A stretch of DNA of 11,645 bases from positions 1 through 11,645 of the forward strand of contig JAKAWF010000091.1 in NCBI GenBank assembly GCA_021817025.1. Direction: 5' to 3'. Numbering within the stretch: the stretch's first letter is position 1; each line of letters begins with the position of its first letter. Below, in pieces: positions 1 through 6,033 of the stretch. The stretch is from a bacterium. Lineage in GTDB: Bacteria; Chloroflexota; Dormibacteria; UBA8260; Bog-877. The position numbers and the translations under genes are program-made. The notes under the pieces were generated by a model. That model saw only the letters and a list, made by a program, of their open reading frames with translations, did not search any database and had not been told where the DNA came from.

Positions 1-48
1 TCCCGAACCCTCACCCCATACCTACTACTACGAACTGTCCCTTGATTC

Positions 49-1335
49 TCATGGACCGGTTCTTCCCTGAGAACGGACACGTGTTTCCCCAAATCCACCC
101 ACACTTATGCCGGGAGCGTCGGATAGTGCGACCACGGTGGCGGCGTCCGTCACCGAGAAGGGCGCAGAGCCGCCAGTACTAGCGACGGTCGTGGTTGTGG
201 TCGATGTCAGTGGTGGCACAACGATCTGGATCGTGGGCGGAGGGCTAACGGCCACCGACTCGTTCGCCGCGCCGCAGGCGGTCGTGAAGCCGTTGTTGTT
301 GGAGTCCCCCGCGTAGCTGGCAACCCAGTAGTAGGTCCCCGTCGATGACGGCGTCCACGCTTGGGAATAGCTAGCCGTCGAAGACCCCGATGAGGTGGTG
401 ATCACCCCAGAGCCACTCACGCCGGAGACCGGACTCGTGCAACTGCTATCCGAGTACAGGGTGAAGGTCACGTCCCCGGTCGGCGCAATGCTTGCCCCAG
501 AGAACGTCGCCGTGTCACCCACAGAGGCCACAGTGGTCCCCACCGTGATCGACGTGGGACTGGCCTGAGTCGTGATCGTCGGTGAGCCCTTCGGCCGGGC
601 AATTACGGTGAGCTGTTCGTTATCGGCGCCGCAGGCGGTCGTGGACCCGTTGTTGTTGGAGTCCCCCGCGTAGCTGGCAACCCAGTAGTAGGTCCCCGTC
701 GATGACGGCGTCCACGCTTGGGAATAGCTAGCCGTCGAAGACCCCGATGAGGTGGTGATCACCCCAGAGCCGCTCACGCCGGAAACCGGACTCGTGCAAC
801 TGCTATCCGAGTACAGGGTGAAGGTCACGTCCCCGGTCGGCGCAATGCTTGCCCCAGAGAACGTCGCCGTGTCACCCACAGAGGCCACAGTAGTCCCGAC
901 CGTGATCGACGTGGGACTGGCCTGAGTCGTGATCGTAGGACAGCCAGTCGCCACGAGCTCGACCGGGCTACTCCAGCCCGAAGAGGGATCGCTGCGCCAC
1001 TCGGCCCGCACGTACGCGCCGTTGGCGATCTCCAGAGTGAAGCTATAGGGCTCCGAGGAACTCGTCTCTTGGGTCTTCACGGCGCTGGTAAAGCTGTCGT
1101 TCGAGCTCTGCTCCACCCTGACGTTGTAGTTCCTCTCGCTCGATCTGAAGCTGACCGTCACCTGTCCGCTGGTACACCCAGCCGTTCCCAGGCTCAGAAC
1201 AGGCGGCCCGGACCAGGCCAGGACTGTGGCGGCCGAGAGCGACGCAGCTAGGGCCACGAGCCCTGCCACCCCGGCCATGGCTGCAACCTTGCCGACCTTG
1301 CCAAGTGAGCGACTCCAAATCGTCGTTCGGTTCAA
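49..1335 (-). CDS. Secreted protein with two tandem Ig-like repeats
   Basis: A 428-residue exported protein of unknown specific function, probably a surface or extracellular adhesin-like protein. The start is TTG, chosen because a full Shine-Dalgarno AAGGAGG lies 5 nt upstream and a signal peptide follows at once: basic N-terminus, hydrophobic stretch about residues 18-40, likely cleavage near ATVLA/WS. Residues about 42-131 form a beta-rich, FN3-like domain with a Cys pair (54, 132). Two Ig-like repeats of 119 residues then begin at PTITTQ (133 and 252), each with a TGTYYWVASYAGD strand and Cys residues. The C-terminus is a Pro/Thr-rich linker (366-386), then VASTGG, then about 40 residues with no convincing membrane helix, so the wall or membrane anchor expected after such a motif is missing. 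The fold assignment rests on sequence pattern only. The gene faces the same way as the two related surface genes at 1748-5432, but the 412-bp gap and a terminator suggest separate transcription. Confidence 0.8.
   Translation of the reverse strand: MNRTTIWSRSLGKVGKVAAMAGVAGLVALAASLSAATVLAWSGPPVLSLGTAGCTSGQVTVSFRSSERNYNVRVEQSSNDSFTSAVKTQETSSSEPYSFTLEIANGAYVRAEWRSDPSSGWSSPVELVATGCPTITTQASPTSITVGTTVASVGDTATFSGASIAPTGDVTFTLYSDSSCTSPVSGVSGSGVITTSSGSSTASYSQAWTPSSTGTYYWVASYAGDSNNNGSTTACGADNEQLTVIARPKGSPTITTQASPTSITVGTTVASVGDTATFSGASIAPTGDVTFTLYSDSSCTSPVSGVSGSGVITTSSGSSTASYSQAWTPSSTGTYYWVASYAGDSNNNGFTTACGAANESVAVSPPPTIQIVVPPLTSTTTTTVASTGGSAPFSVTDAATVVALSDAPGISVGGFGETRVRSQGRTGP
271..579. repeat. Ig-domain tandem repeat, copy 1
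   Basis: Direct repeat inside the 428-residue secreted protein gene, 357 bp before its partner at 628-936. By eye the two 309-bp segments differ at about six positions. These include a g/a in the codon context gagcc(a/g)ctc and a two-base change that converts Ser to Phe. Most of the other changes are silent. The copies encode the same Ig-like domain. Confidence 0.93.
628..936. repeat. Ig-domain tandem repeat, copy 2
   Basis: Partner of the repeat at 271-579, offset by exactly 357 bp (119 codons), so the reading frame is kept. Because the gene is on the minus strand, this copy encodes the N-terminal of the two Ig-like domains. The near identity at silent positions indicates a recent duplication or ongoing gene conversion. 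Confidence 0.93.
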
Positions 1336-1524
1336 TTCAACCTCCTTCCCTTCGTGGAATCCTTGCTAACGTCTGATCATCGTCGCCTCCTCCGCGGACT
1401 TGGAGCAGCGCGTTCCCACTGGGTGGCCGAGCAGTGAAAACCCCCGGACACCGCTTCCTTGGCCATCAGGGAGTACGAGCAGCACGCCAACGCCGGTCCC
1501 AGCAACACTCGGTCCTGGACAGCC
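1336..1524. other. Leader region of the 428-residue protein gene
   Basis: Non-coding stretch upstream (on the minus strand) of the secreted protein gene, which should carry its promoter. The Shine-Dalgarno AAGGAGG at its left edge is clear, but I see no convincing -35/-10 pair. A CCGGGGGTTTT segment (minus strand, about 1437-1447) resembles the distal arm and T-run of the terminators nearby, but it has no upstream complementary arm. Short overlapping open frames here have no start signal or coding character. Confidence 0.4.
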
Positions 1525-1541
1525 CAGGGAGGCCCTGATTT

Positions 1542-1565
1542 CCCGCCGTGGTGCGGCTCGGCGGG
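1542..1565. other. Conserved hairpin in cassette flank, copy A
   Basis: Perfect inverted repeat CCCGCCG / CGGCGGG with a 10-base loop. The same stem recurs at 2397-2420 with a different loop sequence, so the arms are kept while the loop varies. There is no T-run, so it is not a standard intrinsic terminator. Its role is unknown. Confidence 0.5.
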
Positions 1566-1671
1566 CACGCCCTTCTCCCAGCAGGCGCCACCACACACGG
1601 ATACAAGCGCACCCGGGCAGACATGCGCAATCCGGTTACGGCACCCGTTCATCCTGGGCGGCTCGGGCACG

Positions 1672-1720
1672 AAAAACCCCCGTAAACGGGGGGCCGTCGG
1701 GCCCCCCGTTCGTCCGGGGG
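1672..1720 (-). terminator. Intrinsic terminator after gene remnant
   Basis: On the minus strand, a long G+C stem (outer CCCCCG/CGGGGG arms, inner CGGGGGGCC/GGCCCCCCG arms around a short tetraloop-like turn) is followed directly by TTTTT. It lies 28 bp after the stop codon of the truncated surface gene. It is a near copy of the terminator at 2528-2576, with one base lost from the outer pairing. Confidence 0.85.
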
Positions 1721-1747
1721 CTGTAGCTCGTCGCTGGAGACGTTTGC

Positions 1748-2379
1748 TCAGAGGCTGGGATCACTGCCGAGTCGGACGCCGGCCAGAAGCAGCAGGCCGC
1801 CGAAGAGCAGTGCCAGCGCTGCCAGCAGGCCGGGCAGGAAGAGGCCCGCGCCGGTGTTGGGGGTGGGCGTGCTGGCCGCCTTCACCGCCCCCGCCGGGGG
1901 CGGGGTCGGAGTCGTGTGGGCTCCCAGGGTCCCACCCGACGCGGTGATCGTGACCGGCTCGCCACAGAGCAGAGAGCTGCTGAGGTTGGCCGAGTCGTTG
2001 ACCGAGTTGAATGTCGCGCCCCAGTAGTAGGTGCCAGCCACGGAGGGCGCGTACCCGGAGCCAGGGGAGCTGGCCGTCCAGGTCGCGACTCCGTTGGTGG
2101 TCGCCGGACCGGTGAGGGAGGCGTTGCCGAGGTTGTCTGCCAGCGCCGTGCAGGCGGAGTTCGAATAGAGCGCGAAGCTCACGTTGTCAGAGGTCCCGGG
2201 GCTGGTGATCCCGGTCACCTGAGCAGTGTCGGACAGAACCGTTCCCACCGGGCCACCGGCGCTCGGGACAGTGGTGAGGGTGGGGGTGTTGGGAGTCGGT
2301 GGGGCCGGCGGCAAGGTGTTCACCGTTAGGGGCTCGCTACCACAGCTCGAAGTAGCCGGACTGTTGCCCGAGTCACCCG
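1748..2379 (-). pseudogene. 5'-truncated surface-protein gene (C-terminal remnant)
   Basis: The frame encodes the end of one Ig-like domain (AGDSGNSPATSSCGSEPLTV), one complete Ig-like domain, a Pro/Thr linker, TPNTGA, a hydrophobic helix and the tail RLGSDPSL. About 160 of the final 182 residues match the C-terminus of the 942-residue protein at 2604-5432. Everything 5' is missing: there is no signal peptide, no Shine-Dalgarno site and no promoter. The open frame runs back to a GTG near 2452 only by reading through what was non-coding flank of the neighbouring gene, and the neighbour's strong terminator (2528-2576) lies just upstream. I therefore call it a remnant. The frame is intact with no stop or frameshift, so it is either young or kept in shape by recombination with the neighbour. 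It could act as a silent donor cassette, but that is inference. Confidence 0.75.
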
Positions 2380-2396
2380 CAGGGAGGCCCTGATTT

Positions 2397-2420
2397 CCCG
2401 CCGTGATGCGTCTCGGCGGG
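2397..2420. other. Conserved hairpin in cassette flank, copy B
   Basis: Perfect 7-bp stem CCCGCCG / CGGCGGG with a 10-base loop, equivalent to the hairpin at 1542-1565. Two bases in the loop differ between the copies, while both arms are unchanged. It lies just inside the left edge of cassette copy B. Confidence 0.5.
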
Positions 2421-2527
2421 CAGGCCCTTCTCCCAGCAGGCAGCACCCACACACGGATGCAAGCGCACCCGGGCAGACATGCGCAATCCGGTTACGGCAC
2501 CCGTTCATCCTGGGCGGCTCGGGCACG

Positions 2528-2576
2528 AAAAACCCCCGGAAACGGGGGGCCGTCAGGCCCCCCGTTCGTCCGGGGG
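2528..2576 (-). terminator. Intrinsic terminator of the 942-residue surface protein gene
   Basis: Minus strand: outer 7-bp stem CCCCCGG/CCGGGGG and inner 10-bp stem ACGGGGGGCC/GGCCCCCCGT around a TGAC loop, followed at once by TTTTT. It begins 27 bp after the stop codon. This is a strong rho-independent terminator, and it also insulates the downstream gene remnant from read-through. Confidence 0.92.
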
Positions 2577-2603
2577 CTGTAGCTCGTCGCTGGAGACGTT
2601 TAC

Positions 2604-5432
2604 TCAGAGGCTGGGATCATTGCCGAGTCGGACGCCGACCAGAAGCAGCAGGCCACCCACGAGGAGGGCCAGCGCTGCCAGCAGGCCGGGCAGGAAGAGG
2701 TCCGCGCCGGTGTTGGGGGTGGGCGTGCTCGCCGCCTTCACCGCCCCCGCCGGGGTCGGAGCGGGGGTCGGAGTCGTGTGGGCTCCCAGGGTCCCACCCG
2801 ACGTGGTGATCGTGACCGGCTCCCCGCAGATAAGAGAGCTGCTGAGGTTGGCCGGGTCGTTGACCGAGTTGAAGGTCACGCCCCAGTAGTAGGTGCCAGC
2901 CACGGAAGGAGCGTACCCGGTGCCAGGGGAGCCGGCCGTCCAGGTCGCGACTCCGTTGGTGGTCGCCGGACCGATGAGGGAGGCGTTGCCGAGGTTGTCC
3001 GCCAGCGCGGTGCAAGAGGAGTTCGAGTAGAGCGCGAAGCTCACGTTGTCGGTGCTGGCGGGGCTCACGATCCCGGTGATGTGGGCGGTGTCCGACAGAG
3101 CCGTTCCGACCGGGCCGCCCGCGCTCGGGACCGTGGTGACAGCGGGAGCGTTGGGAGTGGGAGGCGGGCTATTGGGCGGGTAAACCGTCACCGGCTCGCC
3201 GCACTGGTTTGTGATGGGCGCGTTGTAGGTGTCCCCTGCAAAGCTCACGTTCCAGTAGTAGGTCCCGGGTGTCGTCGGCGTGTAGGCCGCGGAGGTCGCC
3301 GTACCGGTGTAAGTCGAGCCATTACTGGTAAGGGTCAGCGTCGACGAGCCGAGACTTACGTTCAGGAGTGGCGCCGACGGGCTGACGGGGCAGCTGGAGA
3401 CGATCTGGAAGCTGACCTTGTCGTTGGTCGGGACACTGCCGGATACCTCCGTCAGCCCCGTCACGGTCGCCTGGTCGGCGATCGGGGTGTTGACGGGCGC
3501 GCTCGAGGGCATGGGAGTGGTGGTCAGAAGCGGGGTTCCTGAGACAGCCACCGGCTCGCAACTGCTTGTCACGCTCCCGGAGCCGTAGTCCAGCGTCGCC
3601 GTCCAGTGGTACGGCCCGGGCTTGGTCACCTGCTTTGAGGACCCAGAGGGATAGGTTCCATCACTCGAAACGGACTGCGGAGTGCTCTGGAAGACTGGGG
3701 TCCCACCACTCTGTTGGCAGCTGCCTGAGTACAGGGTAAAGGTCAGCGTTGGGGTCAGAGCGGTCGGGACGTTGGCTAGCGTTGCCTTGTCGGCCAAGGT
3801 GCCGCCGATCGGCGCACTGGCGTTGACCACGGTCGTGGTGACCGTCGGCGGGGAGACGACTACGGGTTCGCTTCCCTGTCCGGTGCAGGGGCTGCTGGCC
3901 GAGGTGCCGTTGGTCGTGTTCTTGTAGGTCGCCACCCAGTGATAGGTTCCGGTCGCCTCGGGGTTCGACACGCTCGGGCTCGGAGTCCAGCTGCCTGACG
4001 CCCAAGTGCCCGTCGCGCTGTCGTAAGTGCCACTCGAGCTGAACACGGGCTCAGTGGTGCCGGACGCGCAAGCGCCGTCCCTGGGACCGAACAGTTGGAA
4101 GGTCACGGCGGCCCCTGAAGTGGCGTTCGTGACCGTGGCCGAGTCGGACAGTGGCTGTCCGATGACGGCAGTGCCGGGGCTGGCAGTGGTGTTCACGGCC
4201 AACTGGCCGCCCGATCCAACGATCGGGGCAACGTCATCCAACGAGTTGGTGAGGAAATGGTCGTAAACGCTGGTCGCCTGCGAGATGTTCCCGCCGCTGG
4301 TGTTTGAATAATCGACGGAGATCAGATCACCGTTGTTGTCGCTGACGAAAATGTGGCCCAATCCGTCCACCGAGCCCTGATCGAATTGATTCGTACTGTT
4401 GGTGGAGGTGTTTTGTGGAGCCGTCTTCCGCAGGCACGTAAGCCCCGACACCGACAAACCATTGGTACACGTCTGGGAGCCGAAGACGATCTCCGACGAG
4501 GGAGTGGCGCTCGTCGAGCTGATGGTGGCCACCGGAATCTGGGCGATCATGTTCGCACCGAACAGAATGAGACTCTGGCTGTAGGGGTCAAAGGCCATTC
4601 CGTGGGCCGCCGGAAACCCGGAGCCGGCATTCGTTGCTCCTGGTTGCGGGAGCAGCTGGGTCAGAGTGGCCGAGCAGGAACTCCCGTTGTAGCTGATGGC
4701 GACGCTCCCGAACACTCCGTACCCGCCAGTGTCCCCGTTGCTGGGGATGCTCGCGGTGTAGTAGGCAGAGCTGCTGTCCGTACTCCCAGTCCATATCACG
4801 GTGTCCATCACAACGTTGGAAGCAGATACTCCTCCGGGCAGATTCCCCTTGAGGGTGCAGCCAATGCCCGGCTGGATCTTGCCGCCTGTCACGGGCATCA
4901 GCGACAGGCCACCTCCGCTGTAACCTCCGGCTGTCACATAGTCCTGCTGCGGGGCTACCGAGATGTGGTCCACCTCTGAGACTCCAGCCGACACGGTGAA
5001 CGTCTTGCCGCTTGTGAAGACACCCGGGCTGCTTGGGTCCAGCTGGGTCACAGTCCCGCTCTGCTGGCCCGACACCAACAGATCAGTGCCGTTCAGGAAT
5101 TGGACTCCGTCCGCGCCGGTGGTGTTGGCGATGCCGGTGGTCGGACCAACAGTCAGGTTCCCACCCTGGTAGGTGTAGGTCGCAGACTGGACATCCCAGG
5201 TGCCTGAGGGAGTGCTCGGGTGGCAGCCATTGCCCGCACCGTCCTGATTGCTAGTTGTGCCCTGGTTGGCGTAGCAGGTGAAGTACAGAGTGCCCGTGGT
5301 CGGCAGGGAGCCAGCCGACACCGGAGCCGCCCCCAGGACCGCCGTGGCCAGCAGCCCCGCCGCCCCCAGCCCCGTCATGAGGCCCCCCAGCCGGCTGAGG
5401 TAACCTCCAGATCGTCTCGAACCTCGGTTCAC
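2604..5432 (-). CDS. Large surface protein: propeller-like head, four Ig-like domains, C-terminal anchor
   Basis: A 942-residue exported protein. The GTG start is chosen because AGGAGG lies 7 nt upstream and it places the signal peptide at the N-terminus: VNRGSRR basic region, hydrophobic about 15-36, cleavage near APVSA/GS (40/41). An upstream in-frame ATG has no such site. Residues about 45-405 are Gly/Ser/Thr-rich with repeated short motifs such as DGVQFLNGTDLLVSG and DGLGHIFVSDNNGDLISVD, typical of NHL/SMP-30-like beta-propellers, though the propeller is inferred. Four Ig-like domains follow at about 410-525, 528-630, 631-751 and 761-877. Most have a TYYW or TYHW strand and end in C..EPV.V. 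A Pro/Thr linker leads to TPNTGA (905-910), a hydrophobic helix (about 912-934) and a short tail RLGNDPSL. This resembles a sortase-type sorting signal, but the tail has a single basic residue. It is probably a surface-displayed binding or adhesion protein; the ligand is unknown. Confidence 0.85.
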   Translation of the reverse strand: MNRGSRRSGGYLSRLGGLMTGLGAAGLLATAVLGAAPVSAGSLPTTGTLYFTCYANQGTTSNQDGAGNGCHPSTPSGTWDVQSATYTYQGGNLTVGPTTGIANTTGADGVQFLNGTDLLVSGQQSGTVTQLDPSSPGVFTSGKTFTVSAGVSEVDHISVAPQQDYVTAGGYSGGGLSLMPVTGGKIQPGIGCTLKGNLPGGVSASNVVMDTVIWTGSTDSSSAYYTASIPSNGDTGGYGVFGSVAISYNGSSCSATLTQLLPQPGATNAGSGFPAAHGMAFDPYSQSLILFGANMIAQIPVATISSTSATPSSEIVFGSQTCTNGLSVSGLTCLRKTAPQNTSTNSTNQFDQGSVDGLGHIFVSDNNGDLISVDYSNTSGGNISQATSVYDHFLTNSLDDVAPIVGSGGQLAVNTTASPGTAVIGQPLSDSATVTNATSGAAVTFQLFGPRDGACASGTTEPVFSSSGTYDSATGTWASGSWTPSPSVSNPEATGTYHWVATYKNTTNGTSASSPCTGQGSEPVVVSPPTVTTTVVNASAPIGGTLADKATLANVPTALTPTLTFTLYSGSCQQSGGTPVFQSTPQSVSSDGTYPSGSSKQVTKPGPYHWTATLDYGSGSVTSSCEPVAVSGTPLLTTTPMPSSAPVNTPIADQATVTGLTEVSGSVPTNDKVSFQIVSSCPVSPSAPLLNVSLGSSTLTLTSNGSTYTGTATSAAYTPTTPGTYYWNVSFAGDTYNAPITNQCGEPVTVYPPNSPPPTPNAPAVTTVPSAGGPVGTALSDTAHITGIVSPASTDNVSFALYSNSSCTALADNLGNASLIGPATTNGVATWTAGSPGTGYAPSVAGTYYWGVTFNSVNDPANLSSSLICGEPVTITTSGGTLGAHTTPTPAPTPAGAVKAASTPTPNTGADLFLPGLLAALALLVGGLLLLVGVRLGNDPSL

Positions 5433-6033
5433 TCGCACACCTCCTGTCTCCGCCAACATGAATTCGGATAACAATCAAGTTCAGACCGACAACCCCAACC
5501 CGGGGCTGCGGATGGATCACGCAGGCGGCACCGGCTCAAGCCGATGCACACCAGACAGCAAAGGCCCCCCTCAGGACCTCAACTCACCGCCGTCTCCCTT
5601 CCGTCCGCCGGCGGCCGACCCATGCAGTTGGGGTCGTTTCCCTCCACCGGACCGCGACTCGTGTAACTGTAACCGCTCCGTGACGGCTTGTGAAGGCCCG
5701 GCGGCGGACCCTTCAGAACTCGTTACCTGAACGTTACCCAAACGTCAACCCGAAGCACCCGCCCGATCTCGGCGCGGCCGGTTGTGAGCTCCGTCCAGTT
5801 CGCTCCCAGCGGACTCCAAGGGCGGAGACGGTGCCGCCCCATGGGCGGAGGCTGACCCGGTCAACGGCCGCCTGGGACCGGACGGTGAACTGGCAACAGG
5901 GCGAGCAGGGCCCCTCGCTTGGGGTGGCACCAGGCAACCGGGGCCCCGGACGACCGTCAGCCGGCACGGCACCAAGCGGCGACCCGCGCAGGCGCATCGG
6001 CGCTCCCAAGCGGGCACCCACCCAGGAGGAGGC
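5433..6033. other. Divergent intergenic region (600 bp)
   Basis: This separates the minus-strand surface-protein gene from the plus-strand M16 operon and must hold both promoters. Visible elements are the AGGAGG site of the surface gene (about 5440-5445) and an AT-richer patch on the minus strand (about 5461-5485, TTGATTGTTATCC) that may contain its promoter. There is also the 11-bp repeat array near 5722-5750, a perfect inverted repeat CCGCCC-CAT-GGGCGG at 5834-5848, and AGGAGGAGG just before the M16 start. I see no RNA gene or credible small ORF. Exact promoter hexamers cannot be assigned with confidence. Confidence 0.6.
5722..5754 (+). promoter_or_regulatory. Triple 11-bp direct repeat, likely response-regulator operator
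   Basis: Three units start exactly 11 bp apart at 5722, 5733 and 5744: GTTACCTGAAC, GTTACCCAAAC and GTCAACCCGAA. Direct repeats of a 6-7-bp core on an 11-bp pitch are the known layout of OmpR/PhoB-family sites, including actinobacterial PhoP PHO boxes (GTTCACC cores) and RegX3 sites. The cores here are similar but not identical. The array sits 290 bp upstream of the surface gene and 280 bp upstream of the M16 operon, so the target gene is unclear. Weaker look-alikes (GTAACCG at 5669, GTGACGG at 5680, GTGAAGG at 5690) continue the helical phasing upstream. Confidence 0.5.

Larger units (their letters stand above)
1525..2300. repeat. Direct repeat of surface-gene 3' cassette, copy A
   Basis: Long direct repeat matching 2380-3162. 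The offset is 855 bp at the left edge, 856 bp at the stop codon and 862 bp beyond a 6-bp indel in the Pro-rich linker. From left to right it holds about 147 bp of non-coding DNA, an intrinsic terminator, and the 3' end of a surface-protein gene (anchor, linker and one Ig-like domain). Seventy-nine consecutive bases (1604-1682) are identical to 2460-2538. Similarity fades into protein-level homology only beyond about 2300. Confidence 0.92.
2380..3162. repeat. Direct repeat of surface-gene 3' cassette, copy B
   Basis: Second copy of the cassette, comprising the 3' end of the intact 942-residue surface-protein gene, its terminator and the downstream flank. The left edge at 2380 is an abrupt junction. 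Copy A continues leftwards into other sequence at 1524, whereas copy B abuts the middle of a truncated Ig domain belonging to the gene remnant at 1748-2379. Confidence 0.92.

Noticed and set aside
1436..1447. CCGGGGGTTTT (minus strand) resembling a terminator end
   Set aside because: No complementary arm is found just upstream, so it cannot form the stem of an intrinsic terminator.
1366..1670. Small open frames upstream of the 428-residue protein gene
   Set aside because: They have no Shine-Dalgarno site and run through the duplicated non-coding flank. The matching region in copy B does not keep an equivalent product.
1525..3162. Direct repeats as a transposon or IS element
   Set aside because: No transposase, no terminal inverted repeats and no target-site duplication are visible. 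The repeat content is simply the 3' part of a surface gene.
5834..5848. Perfect inverted repeat CCGCCC-CAT-GGGCGG
   Set aside because: Could be an operator, but such short GC palindromes are common by chance in DNA of this composition and it is not placed at an identifiable promoter.
5433..6033. Riboswitch, tRNA or CRISPR in the large intergenic region
   Set aside because: I looked for conserved riboswitch cores, tRNA-like arms and evenly spaced repeats. Only the 11-bp operator-like array is present, and it is far too short-spaced for CRISPR.
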